Source: Acidimicrobiaceae bacterium (lineage in GTDB: Bacteria; Actinomycetota; Acidimicrobiia; Acidimicrobiales; UBA8190). Taken from it: DNA of 49,410 nt. Made by a program: the position numbers and the translations under genes. Numbering within the stretch: position 1 is the first letter of the stretch; the number at the start of each line of letters is the position of its first letter. Under the pieces are notes generated by a model. That model was not told the origin of the DNA. It worked only from the letters and a program-made list of their open reading frames with translations, and ran no database searches. Positions 42,055-49,410 of the stretch are shown piece after piece. Location of the stretch: the NCBI GenBank assembly GCA_003151955.1, contig PLZB01000083.1:1-49410 (forward strand), read 5' to 3'.

Positions 42055-43248
42055 TCAGGCCCCGATGCCGCCCCCCGGGACCGTCGTCGTCGGACCCCCC
42101 GATCCGGCGGGGCCATTGGCCCCGGGGAGCGAGGCGTAGGCCGCGGCCCCGGTCGGGGCCGACTCGTTGACCGCCTCGCCCCAGTTCGAGAAGCTGAACC
42201 GGAAGGTGCCCGAGCCGGTCGAGTCCGAGGTCCGCTCCGAGTAGGAGACGGGGAGCTTGGAGCCCCCGGCGATCGTCAGGCTGGCCGTCCCCGACACCGA
42301 CGGGTCGGCCGGCGAGCCGGCGATGACCTGGGTCCCTCCGGCCCCGCCGGTGACCGAGGTGGGGGACAGCGAGATCTGGGCCAGGGCCGACTGGGTCGTG
42401 ATCCCGGCCTCGATGGTCCCGTAGGTGGAGTCGCCCGACTGCACCGAGATCCAGGTCCCGGCCTCCTGGGTCGCCACCGAGGGACTCAGGCCGAGCTGGC
42501 TCTCCACCGAGGTGGCGTCGCCCTTGAAGTAGACCACCCCACCCACGAGGACGAGGGTGAAGCTGCCCCCGCCCTCGGTGATGTCCTGCCGTCCCGAGTC
42601 GGGTCCGGCGTCACCCCGGATGGTCCCCGGCCGGCCGTTGCTCGTCGACACCGACACGTACCGGAAGCTCCCCGACCGGCCCGCAGCCGCATTCGAGGCC
42701 TGCAACAGGCTCGTCGCCGACGCCCCATTGGAACCGGTCCCGGAGCCCTGCGTGAGCCAGGCCAGCCCCACCCCGGCCCCGAAGACGACCACGGCGACGG
42801 CGATCACGACGGTGACGAAGGTCCGGGTGCCCCGGGCCGTTCCCGCCCTGGCCGGATCCTGGGGGGAGGCCGGCGGTGCCGTCGGTGCCGCCGCGGCCTG
42901 GGCCGGTGCTCCCCAGGTCCCGATCGGGTAGCCCGAGGGCGGGGGAGGGGCTCCCCAGGGCTGGGCCGGCGGCCAGGGCTGGGCCGGGTAGCCGGGGGGT
43001 GGGGGAGGGGCTCCCCAGGGCTGGGCCGGGTAGCCGGGGGGTGGGGGAGCGGCGGCCCAGGTTGGAGCCAGGGGCGTCACCGCGGGAGGGACGGGCGGGA
43101 CGCCCGCCGTGGCCCCGGGGGGGGCCCAGGTCGGTGTCGAGGCCGGGAGGGGGGGGATGGGGGCGGGCTCGGTCGACGTCGTGTCGGCGGAGGCTGGTTC
43201 CCCGGCACCGTCGGGGTCCGGATCGAGATCGTTCCCGTTACTGCTCAT
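42055..43248 (-). CDS. Pro-rich membrane-anchored protein with extracytoplasmic domain
   Basis: 397 residues from ATG 43248. Acidic/Pro-rich N terminus (1-140) with three PPPPGYPAQPWGAP-like repeats (about 68-106), one membrane helix (about 143-165, VTVVIAVAVVVFGAGVGLAW), then an exported Ser/Thr/Gly-rich region (about 170-397) with alternating beta-like strands such as GSFTLVLVGGVVYFKGD and GTFRFSFSNWGE, which recalls actinobacterial LppX/LprG-like lipoprotein folds but has no lipobox. Unknown function; perhaps a cell-envelope protein given its neighbours. It runs tail to tail with hisF. Confidence 0.75.
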   Translation of the reverse strand: MSSNGNDLDPDPDGAGEPASADTTSTEPAPIPPLPASTPTWAPPGATAGVPPVPPAVTPLAPTWAAAPPPPGYPAQPWGAPPPPPGYPAQPWPPAQPWGAPPPPSGYPIGTWGAPAQAAAAPTAPPASPQDPARAGTARGTRTFVTVVIAVAVVVFGAGVGLAWLTQGSGTGSNGASATSLLQASNAAAGRSGSFRYVSVSTSNGRPGTIRGDAGPDSGRQDITEGGGSFTLVLVGGVVYFKGDATSVESQLGLSPSVATQEAGTWISVQSGDSTYGTIEAGITTQSALAQISLSPTSVTGGAGGTQVIAGSPADPSVSGTASLTIAGGSKLPVSYSERTSDSTGSGTFRFSFSNWGEAVNESAPTGAAAYASLPGANGPAGSGGPTTTVPGGGIGA

Positions 43249-43254
43249 GGCCGA

Positions 43255-43260
43255 ATGGTA
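43255..43260 (-). promoter_or_regulatory. -10 element TACCAT before the Pro-rich membrane protein
   Basis: Minus strand TACCAT, 6 bases, ATG 43248. Leaderless spacing. Confidence 0.5.
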
Positions 43261-43320
43261 GGTCGCCGACCAGGCCGTCCGGCCGCGCCCCGATTCCCCC
43301 GTCGAGGTTCCCCGGCCCGA

Positions 43321-43326
43321 TAGCCT
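43321..43326 (+). promoter_or_regulatory. -10 element TAGCCT upstream of the ligase-like pair
   Basis: TAGCCT lies 85 bases before GTG 43412, giving a leader of about 80 bases that contains a short Cys-ending ORF at 43345-43386. Confidence 0.35.
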
Positions 43327-43344
43327 GCCGACGAAACGAAGAGC

Positions 43345-43386
43345 GTGCGAGGGGGTCCGGGTTGCGTGGTGGCGGCGTGCTGCTGA
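43345..43386 (+). CDS. Possible leader peptide ending Cys-Cys-stop
   Basis: GTG 43345 opens 13 codons, VRGGPGCVVAACC, then TGA, with a weak gaag just upstream. Short upstream ORFs with terminal Cys codons act as attenuators in some mycobacterial leaders; whether this one is translated is not shown. GC-rich sequence makes tgctgctga easy to find by chance. Confidence 0.2.
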   Translation: MRGGPGCVVAACC

Positions 43387-43411
43387 GGGTCATGGGCGGG
43401 GGATCCTGACC

Positions 43412-45469
43412 GTGGCCAAGACCGGATCCGCCCGGACCGGGCAGACCAACGCGGCACGCCGGCGCCAACAGCAGGCCGACCGGGCCCGGGCCGCCAAGGA
43501 CCCCCGGTCGAGACCCTCCCAGGCCCGTCCGGCTCCCGACCGCCGTCCCCGACCGGCGGCCCGGGCCGGCTCGCCCTGGTCGGGGCTCCCCCTGGAAGCC
43601 TGGGTGGCGCTCGTGGGCGTCGTCCTGGTGGCGGTGGTGTCCGACACGGCCGGCAGCGTCATCAACTACTTCGGGCCCAAGCTCCCCGTCGTCCTCATCA
43701 TGACGGCCTTCGGGTTGCCGGCCCTGGTGGTCCTGGCCCTGCGGCCCTCGCCGCTGCAGTGGGCGGCCCGGGCCGCCGGGGCCTTCCTGGTGGTCGGACT
43801 GGTCTCCGCCCTCGTCTCCCCGGCCCCGGGACTCGGGATCTTCGGGTTCGACGAGTACGGGACGGGCTGGCTCTTCTTCGTCTCCCTGGTGGCCATGTGG
43901 GCCCTGGGCTCGGCCGTCGGGGTCAAAGGGGCCCGACTGCTCGAGTGGGCCCTCCTCCTCGTCTGCGGCCTCGACGCCCTGGCCACCGTTCTCGAGGTGG
44001 TGGGGCAGTCCTGGAGATCGTTCGGGTCGGTCCTCGAGGTCATCCCCTGGGTCTTCCGGTCCGGCCAGCCCTATGGGCTCTTCGACAACCCGGTCTTCTC
44101 GGCCGAGCTCCTGGTGGCCGGCCTCGGCCTCATGGCCTACCGGTCCGACCGCCGGACGTGGTGGTGGTGGGTGGGCACCATCGCCTTGGCCACCGCCGAC
44201 TTCCTCTCGGGGGAGCGGTTCGGTCTGCTCCTCCTGATGGGGGTGGTGGTCTGGGCCCTGGTGGCCAAGGCCACCCCGGGCTGGAGGGAACGGCCCCACC
44301 GGGAGCCCTCGGCCGGTGCCTGGCCTGTCCGGGTGTGGGCCTGGGTGACCTGGTGGACCGCCCCGTTCATGGCCGGTCTCTCCTTTCTCTTTGCCTTGGG
44401 GGCCGGTTACGGCGGAGGCAAGCTCCTCTCCCTGATCCGGTCCTCCAACGTGGTCGCCTCCCAGCGGATCTTCTCCACCGGCGGGGCCGTCGGGCCCCGG
44501 GTTCAGGAGTGGATCGCCGGGGCCCGGGCCCTGGCCGCCCACCCCATCCTGGGGATCGGTCCCTCCCAGTCCCGGACCTCCACCACGTCGTTCCTTCCCC
44601 TCAGCGTCGGCCGGAGCAGTATCTTCATCGACACCCACAACTTCCTGGTCGAGGTGGGCGTCACCACGGGAGTGGTCGGACTGGCCTGCCTGGCCGCCTG
44701 GCTGATCCCGGCCTTCCGTCGGGCCCGTGGGCCCCTGCCGGTCTTCGCCGTCCTCGTCCTGGCCGGCAGCCTGGTCGAGCCGCTCAGCCTCCTGGTCATC
44801 CCGCTGGCCTTCCTGGCCCTGGGGGCGGCCGCCGTCCCGGCCCTCGCCGCCGAAGGGTCGACCAACCGGCCGGCCCAGATCTGGCCGGCGGGACGAGTCA
44901 TGGCTGTGGTGGCCGGAACCGTGCTGGCCCTCCTCGGTCTCTACTGGGGGCTCCAGGTCAACATCGGGAACGACAAGCTGGCCGTCGGAACCTCGTCGAA
45001 GAACCTCCAGACCCTGGCCCAGGCCACGAGCGGCATGCCGATGTGGGCCGACGGCCCCCGGGCCGAAGCCAGTCTCCTCATCGCCGCCGGCCGGTCCAGT
45101 GGCGGTCAGCGATCCGACTATGTGGCCGCAACCGCCCGGACCCGGACGGCGCTGTCGAGAGATCCCACCGACCCCATCCTGTGGACCCAGCTCGGCGAGG
45201 AGCAGTTCCTCCTCGGAGAGCTCGGGGCGTCGCTGACGAGCTACACCACCGCGACCCACTGGGATCCCTCCGCCCCGGAGGGCTACATCGGGCTCGCCCT
45301 CATCGCCGCCGCCCATGGTGACCTCGGCTCGACCATCCGCTGGGACCGCCGGGTCGTGGCCATCGAGGAGACCCCGCAGTCCCAGACTGTCCTGTCCTGC
45401 CTCCTCAAGGCGCAGGCCGCCAACACCCCCATGACCGAAGTCGACAGCACCTGCCTGGTCAAGCTGTAG
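43412..45469 (+). CDS. O-antigen-ligase-like (Wzy_C) membrane protein with C-terminal TPR-like domain, copy 1
   Basis: 685 residues from GTG 43412. Basic, disordered N terminus (1-50), then about 11 membrane segments. The large loop has VGPRVQEWIAGARALAAHPI, GIGPSQSRTSTTS and DTHNFLVEVGVTTGVVGL, the Wzy/WaaL-type pattern in which a conserved His-Asn sits before the last helices. A last membrane helix (about 492-513) is followed by an extracytoplasmic TPR-like region (about 530-685) with RDPTDPILWTQLGEEQFLLG and WDPSAPEGYIGLALIAAAHG. Likely joins or polymerises a surface glycan. The next gene is a full-length paralogue 16 bases away. Confidence 0.82.
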   Translation: MAKTGSARTGQTNAARRRQQQADRARAAKDPRSRPSQARPAPDRRPRPAARAGSPWSGLPLEAWVALVGVVLVAVVSDTAGSVINYFGPKLPVVLIMTAFGLPALVVLALRPSPLQWAARAAGAFLVVGLVSALVSPAPGLGIFGFDEYGTGWLFFVSLVAMWALGSAVGVKGARLLEWALLLVCGLDALATVLEVVGQSWRSFGSVLEVIPWVFRSGQPYGLFDNPVFSAELLVAGLGLMAYRSDRRTWWWWVGTIALATADFLSGERFGLLLLMGVVVWALVAKATPGWRERPHREPSAGAWPVRVWAWVTWWTAPFMAGLSFLFALGAGYGGGKLLSLIRSSNVVASQRIFSTGGAVGPRVQEWIAGARALAAHPILGIGPSQSRTSTTSFLPLSVGRSSIFIDTHNFLVEVGVTTGVVGLACLAAWLIPAFRRARGPLPVFAVLVLAGSLVEPLSLLVIPLAFLALGAAAVPALAAEGSTNRPAQIWPAGRVMAVVAGTVLALLGLYWGLQVNIGNDKLAVGTSSKNLQTLAQATSGMPMWADGPRAEASLLIAAGRSSGGQRSDYVAATARTRTALSRDPTDPILWTQLGEEQFLLGELGASLTSYTTATHWDPSAPEGYIGLALIAAAHGDLGSTIRWDRRVVAIEETPQSQTVLSCLLKAQAANTPMTEVDSTCLVKL

Positions 45470-45485
45470 TGGCGGACCGGAGCTG

Positions 45486-47504
45486 ATGGCGAAGAAGGGC
45501 GCGGCCAAGAGCAGTCCCCGGAAGCCCGCCTCCGGGACGAGGCGCCCCGTCCCGGCCTCCCGACGTCCGGGCCCGCGGCCCCGACCGGGCATCCTCACCC
45601 ACCCCGAAGGGTGGACGGTGGCGGTCGGAGCCGGGCTCCTGGCCCTCATCGCCTTCCCGGCCGGTGGCCTCGAGTCCTACTTCGCCCCCCGCCTCACCGT
45701 CCTCCTCGTGCTGGCCGGTCTCGGCCTCCCCTTCCTGGTCGTCTTGGCCTGGCGGTCGCCGCTGCGCTGGCCGGCCCGGGCCGCCCTGGCCTTCCTGGCC
45801 GTGGGCCTGCTCTCGACCGTGCTGTCACCGGCTCCCGACATCGGGTTCTTCGGCTACTTCCCCAATGGGACAGGGTGGTTCTTCCTCGTCGCCCTGGCCT
45901 CGGTCTGGGCCCTGGGAGCCGCCGCCGGCGCCCGCGGTTCCGAGCTCCTCGAACGGGCCCTCCTGGTGGTGGCCACCGCCGACGCCGTCGCCACCCTCCT
46001 CGAGTCGGCCGGGAACGGATGGCCGGCGCTGGGCCGGTTCGAGAACCATCTCCCCGACCTCGCCATCGTGGCCGGCCGGGTCCAGGGGACCTCGGACAAC
46101 TCCGTCTTCGCGGCCCAATTGGTCCTGGGTGGCCTCGGTCTCCTGGCCTACCGGGCCGACCGGCGGAACCGGTCCTGGTGGCTCCTGACAGTGCTCCTGT
46201 CGGCCGCCTCGATGCTCATCGGGGAGCGGATCGCCATCCCCCTCATCCTCCTCGGCCTCCTCCTGGTGCTGGCGGCCCGGGGATGGGGCCAGTGGCGGCA
46301 GGTCGTCGCCCTGGCCGGAGCCGTCGGCGCCGGGTACGGTGCCGGCCTCCTGATCGAGCGCCTGGTGCTCCTGGGGAACTCGACCGCCGTCAGGAGCTCG
46401 ACCCTCATCACCTCCGGCAACGGGGCCGTAGGGCCGAGGGTCCACGAATGGTCGGCGGCCCTCAGGGCGGTCGGCCACCATCCGCTCCTCGGGATCGGGC
46501 CGTCCCAGTCGCAGGCCGCCACCACACCGCTCCTCCACATCTCCCTCAGCGGCCAGGGCGCCTTCTTCGACACCCACAACTTCCTGCTGGAGATCGTCGT
46601 CACCACCGGCCTCTTCGGGCTGGCCTGCTTCTCGGTCTGGTTCTTCCCGAGCCTCCTCTCGGCCCGTGGTCCCCTCCCCGTCTTCGCCATCGCCGTCCTG
46701 GCCGGCGGGCTGGTCGAGCCGCTCGACATCACCACCACCTCCCTGGCCTTCCTGGCCCTGGGCTCGGCGCTGGCCCCCGTCCTGGCGGGCGACCGGAACA
46801 TGTGGGCCCCGAGGCTCAGGCGGGGGAGCGGGCCACCTGAGCCGGTCCCCGAGGTGGCCAGGCCTCGAGGGAGGCAGGCTCCCGTCCCCCTCCCACCAAC
46901 GGTCCCCTGCCTTCCCGTCGTCCGGGCCGTCGGAGCCGGGCTGGCACTGGCGGCCCTCATCTTCGGCGTGGTCGTCACCGTCGGGGCGGCCCAGCTGACC
47001 GGAGGGCAGCGGGGACCGAACCTCTCGCTGCTCACCTCGGCCAGCAACCGCCTCTGGTGGTGGCCGGACGGACCGAAGAACGCTGCTGACCTGCTCATCC
47101 ACCAGGCCCAGCAGTCGGCCCAGACCGGGGGGTCCCCCCAGGCCGCCGCCGAGGCCCTGACCTGGACACAGGAGGCCCTGAGGCGCGATCCGACCGACTG
47201 GACCACCTGGGGCCAACAGGGAGACGCCGAGTTCCTGCTCGGCCACGTTGGCGCCGCCCGGGCCGACTTCCAGCACGAGCTCCGCCTCGACCCCCTCTCC
47301 TCCGACGGCTACAAGGGGCTGGCCCTGGTGGCGATCGAGCAGAAGGACGTCCCGGCCGTCGTCGACGCCTACCGTCATGTCGCCTCCCTCCAGGGCGACG
47401 CGGCCTCGAAGAGGACGCTCAGTTGCCTCGTCAAGGAGCAGGCGGCCGGAGCCGCCATCAACGACGTGGTCAACGCCTGCTTCCAGAGCTCCGCTTCCCA
47501 CTGA
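45486..47504 (+). CDS. O-antigen-ligase-like (Wzy_C) membrane protein with C-terminal TPR-like domain, copy 2
   Basis: 672 residues from ATG 45486; same architecture as the preceding gene. Shared landmarks: VGPRVHEWSAALRAVGHHPL, GIGPSQSQAATTP, FDTHNFLLEIVVTTGLFGL, FLALGSALAPVLA, and the TPR-like end RDPTDWTTWGQQGDAEFLLG with LDPLSSDGYKGLALVAIEQ and a final Cys pattern (LSCLVK ... NACF) that mirrors LSCLLK ... TCL of copy 1. The region before the last helix contains a longer Arg/Pro-rich loop. Tandem duplication is clear, but the copies have diverged throughout, so they probably handle different acceptors or glycans. Confidence 0.82.
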   Translation: MAKKGAAKSSPRKPASGTRRPVPASRRPGPRPRPGILTHPEGWTVAVGAGLLALIAFPAGGLESYFAPRLTVLLVLAGLGLPFLVVLAWRSPLRWPARAALAFLAVGLLSTVLSPAPDIGFFGYFPNGTGWFFLVALASVWALGAAAGARGSELLERALLVVATADAVATLLESAGNGWPALGRFENHLPDLAIVAGRVQGTSDNSVFAAQLVLGGLGLLAYRADRRNRSWWLLTVLLSAASMLIGERIAIPLILLGLLLVLAARGWGQWRQVVALAGAVGAGYGAGLLIERLVLLGNSTAVRSSTLITSGNGAVGPRVHEWSAALRAVGHHPLLGIGPSQSQAATTPLLHISLSGQGAFFDTHNFLLEIVVTTGLFGLACFSVWFFPSLLSARGPLPVFAIAVLAGGLVEPLDITTTSLAFLALGSALAPVLAGDRNMWAPRLRRGSGPPEPVPEVARPRGRQAPVPLPPTVPCLPVVRAVGAGLALAALIFGVVVTVGAAQLTGGQRGPNLSLLTSASNRLWWWPDGPKNAADLLIHQAQQSAQTGGSPQAAAEALTWTQEALRRDPTDWTTWGQQGDAEFLLGHVGAARADFQHELRLDPLSSDGYKGLALVAIEQKDVPAVVDAYRHVASLQGDAASKRTLSCLVKEQAAGAAINDVVNACFQSSASH

Positions 47505-47599
47505 GCGTCACCGTCATATCACAACAAGTCAACAAAATGTGGTACCTTCATGTCGAAAACTCGCAGCACTGCCGATGCAATCTGGAGCATCGTTGTGAA
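47505..47599. promoter_or_regulatory. AT-rich island before the Gly-rich surface protein
   Basis: About half the bases are A/T here against roughly a quarter around it. It includes tcatatcacaacaagtca and a TACCTT at 47543-47548 preceded by TG. A 17-codon ORF (ATG 47550 to TGA 47603) looks incidental. Best explained as the promoter/regulatory region of the following gene. Confidence 0.4.
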
Positions 47600-49410
47600 T
47601 TGAGTCGAGGGATCGCCATTGATCCCGGTGGGGGCCACATTGAGCAGGTCGGCACGGAGCGGTTCGACCGCCGGCCCGCCCCGGAACCCGGGGCGGATGC
47701 CGGCTTCGGCCGCGTCCGGATCCCCACCCGAGCCGACCGGGGCGCCGTGACCCCGGGGGAAGCCCAGCGGACCCGTTCCCGTCGTGCCGTGCTCCTCCTC
47801 GGGACGTTGGTCGGGGGCTTCGTCCTCACCCTGGTCGCCGGCCTGATTGCGGTCATCACCCAGCCCGCTCACGAGGCGGCGGCCACCACCACCCCGGTGG
47901 CGGCCACCTGGAGCCCGGCCCTGGCCTGCGGCACCTTCTCCAAGGCCACCCCCCCGGTCGGCACCGTATCGGCCACGTTGACGATGAGCGGTGGCGGCGG
48001 TGGCGGTGGCGGCCAGCACACCGGCAGTGCCTCGGGCGGGGCCGCCGGGGCCATTTCGACCACCACGCTCTCCCTCACCCACAACCTGGGGATTGTCTCG
48101 GTCAAGCTCGGGTGCGGCGGCGCGAAGGGGGCGGTCGCGGCCGGGAGTGGAAGCACCGGCGGTGGCGCAGGCGGGGCTGGCTACGCCGCCGGGGCCACCG
48201 GCGGGTCGGCAGGCGCCGAGCCGGCTTCGGTCGACGGGAGGGGCAGTGGAGGTGGTGGCGGGGGGGCCAGCGGGCTCTGCCTCGGCAACGGGGTGTGCAC
48301 GACGCCGGTGGCGGTGGCCGGTGGCGGTGGCGGCAGTGGGGGGAGCTACGACTGCACCGGATCGACCGGATCCGGCGCCGGCGGAGCCGGACAGAGCGGG
48401 GGCACCACCACGTTCAGCGCTGGCGCCTCGGGGAGCAACGGCGACGGCAGCAGCGGGAGTGGCGGCGTCGGCGGCGCCTCGGGAGCCGGGGGTGGGGGTG
48501 GACCCGGCGCCGAGCAGAACGGCACCGGGGGGTCCAACACCCCCTATTCGTCACCGGGCGGAGTGGGTGGCACCGGCGGCAACACCGGGGCCGGCACGGA
48601 CGAGGCAGGCGCCGGCGGCGGTGGCGGCGGTGGCGGCTACACCGGTGGCGGTGGTGGCGGTGGCGACTTCTGCGTCGGTGGTTCCGACGCCGGTGGTGGC
48701 GGTGGCGGCGGGTCGTCCGCCCTCAACGCCACCTACGCCTCGGTCGGCGCCTACGGGGTCGGCAGCGCCGGCGGAGGGAAGGCGGCGAAAGGCACGGCCG
48801 GATCGGTCACCCTGACCTGGAACGTCGACGTCCTGAGCGTGACCAACCCCGGGACGCAGGCCAGCACCTCGGGGACCGCCATCTCGACCCTGACCATCGT
48901 CGCCCCCCACGACGTCACCGGCGGCAACGCCGTGACCTTCTCGGCGTCGGGTCTCCCGGCCGGCCTCTCCATCGCCTCGGGGACCGGGGCCATCACCGGC
49001 ACCCCGACCACGGCCTGCGCCTGCTCGGTCACCATCACCGCCACCGACACCCAGGCGCTCACCGCCACCGCCTCGTTCACCTGGAACATCACCAACACGA
49101 TCACGGTGACCAACCCTGGGACGAAGAGCAATGTGTCGGGGTCGGCCATCACGGCCCTCAACAACGTCGCCGGCGACTCATCCACGACGGCGACGATCTC
49201 GACCTGGACCGCTTCGGGGTTGCCGTTGGGTCTGGTGATCAGTGTGTCGACGGGGCAGGTCACGGGGACGCCGACGACGGCGTGTGTCTGCTCCGTGACG
49301 ATCACGGCCAAGGACAACGCCACGCCCCAGGGATCGGGGTCGGCAACCTTCACTTGGAACGTCACCAACGTGGTGACCGTCACCAACCCGGGCACCCAGA
49401 CCAGCGTGTC
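47600..49410 (+). CDS. Exported Gly-rich protein with Ig-like (He_PIG type) repeats, 3' end outside the window
   Basis: Frame 2 stays open to the window edge. The start is uncertain: TTG 47600 has GGAG 12 bases upstream; ATG 47537 and GTG 47747 are alternatives, the last giving the neatest signal peptide (RTRSRR then a 23-residue hydrophobic core ending before AHEAAA). After it comes a region of about 290 residues dominated by GGGGG runs with scattered Cys (LACGTF, LGCGG, CLGNGVC, YDCTG, DFCVGG), ending GGGGGGGSSALNATYASV and GTAGSVTLTW. Then Ig-like repeats of about 90 residues with SVTNPGTQ, ASGLPAGLSI and ITGTPTTACACSVTITA. Likely a secreted adhesin- or matrix-like protein. Gly-rich frames are easily mistaken, but codon third positions and the Ig repeats fit only this frame. 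Confidence 0.75.
   Translation, partial: MSRGIAIDPGGGHIEQVGTERFDRRPAPEPGADAGFGRVRIPTRADRGAVTPGEAQRTRSRRAVLLLGTLVGGFVLTLVAGLIAVITQPAHEAAATTTPVAATWSPALACGTFSKATPPVGTVSATLTMSGGGGGGGGQHTGSASGGAAGAISTTTLSLTHNLGIVSVKLGCGGAKGAVAAGSGSTGGGAGGAGYAAGATGGSAGAEPASVDGRGSGGGGGGASGLCLGNGVCTTPVAVAGGGGGSGGSYDCTGSTGSGAGGAGQSGGTTTFSAGASGSNGDGSSGSGGVGGASGAGGGGGPGAEQNGTGGSNTPYSSPGGVGGTGGNTGAGTDEAGAGGGGGGGGYTGGGGGGGDFCVGGSDAGGGGGGGSSALNATYASVGAYGVGSAGGGKAAKGTAGSVTLTWNVDVLSVTNPGTQASTSGTAISTLTIVAPHDVTGGNAVTFSASGLPAGLSIASGTGAITGTPTTACACSVTITATDTQALTATASFTWNITNTITVTNPGTKSNVSGSAITALNNVAGDSSTTATISTWTASGLPLGLVISVSTGQVTGTPTTACVCSVTITAKDNATPQGSGSATFTWNVTNVVTVTNPGTQTSV
48839..49410 (+). repeat. Ig-like domain repeats of about 270 bp
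   Basis: Repeat 1 at 48839-49105 (89 codons), repeat 2 at 49106-49378 (91 codons), repeat 3 begins at 49379 and is cut by the window. Each starts VTNPGT[QK] and contains SGLP[AL]GL and TGTPTTAC[AV]CSVTITA. Repeats 1 and 2 agree in residues but differ in most synonymous positions. Confidence 0.9.

Noticed and set aside
43238-45649. 803-residue minus-strand ORF opposite the first ligase-like gene
   Set aside because: Gly/Glu/Asp/Pro-rich shadow without motifs; the plus frame has membrane helices and Wzy_C landmarks.
47550-47603. 17-residue ORF MSKTRSTADAIWSIVVN
   Set aside because: No ribosome binding site, lies in the AT-rich gap, and has no recognisable similarity; probably chance.
47991-48815. 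274-residue ORF in another frame of the Gly-rich gene
   Set aside because: Ala/Arg/Pro shadow; the Ig-like repeats and the hydrophobic signal are all in frame 2.

Overview
The window is a high-GC (roughly 70 per cent or more) actinobacterial chromosome segment, most likely from the class Acidimicrobiia. The evidence is a mycothiol synthase-like GNAT protein, an actinobacterial block rarA - DUF948-like - DUF6167-like - alaS - ruvX - mltG - aroE, frequent GTG starts with GTGA stop/start overlaps, and a secreted S53 (kumamolisin-type) protease ending in the 42-residue '[15 protein letters not shown]' repeat that I associate with Acidimicrobiia. I see no rRNA, tRNA, CRISPR array, transposase or prophage.

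Layout. 1-14 kb is a plus-strand housekeeping run: a SecF-like tail, bifunctional rel, hisS, aspS, rarA, an S53 peptidase, two small membrane-associated proteins and alaS, with the eroded remains of a DyP/EfeB-type peroxidase wedged before alaS. 14-18.4 kb carries ruvX, mltG, aroE, a RodA-like SEDS protein and a bifunctional-nuclease-family protein. 18.4-22.5 kb holds a chimeric orphan ORF, a second SEDS protein (minus) and a divergent ppk. 22.5-29.1 kb carries a YbhN-like flippase, an AI-2E family permease, a polyprenol-phosphate mannosyltransferase, a two-component system and an alpha/beta hydrolase. 29.1-31.9 kb (minus) is a compact operon: tandem-HTH MerR regulator, menG, menF. 32-36.3 kb has two DUF4190-like Pro/Gly/Tyr-rich membrane proteins, a MaoC dehydratase, a small membrane protein, a VIT1/CCC1 transporter, mshD and nth. 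A 357-base gene-free stretch after nth is rich in RNA-like structure. 36.6-42 kb holds a small conserved-looking protein and hisDCBHAF. 42-49.4 kb looks like a cell-surface region: a Pro-rich membrane-anchored protein, two tandem O-antigen-ligase-like/TPR membrane proteins and a very Gly-rich secreted protein with Ig-like repeats that runs off the window.

Regulation. Fourteen gene or operon starts have a TANNNT element (TAGGCT, TACGCT, TACCAT and similar) ending 6-16 bases before the start codon, most at 6-9 bases and usually without a Shine-Dalgarno sequence. This is the expected layout of leaderless or near-leaderless actinobacterial transcripts, and I used it to choose several starts. Genes inside operons are instead joined by 4-base GTGA/ATGA overlaps or carry a Shine-Dalgarno.

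Points most worth a second look are the structured RNA locus at 36.27-36.51 kb, the DyP pseudogene at 10.9-11.4 kb, the RodA paralogue with QPSA in place of QPSE, the chimeric ORF cut off just before a Walker A motif, and the surface locus at the right end.
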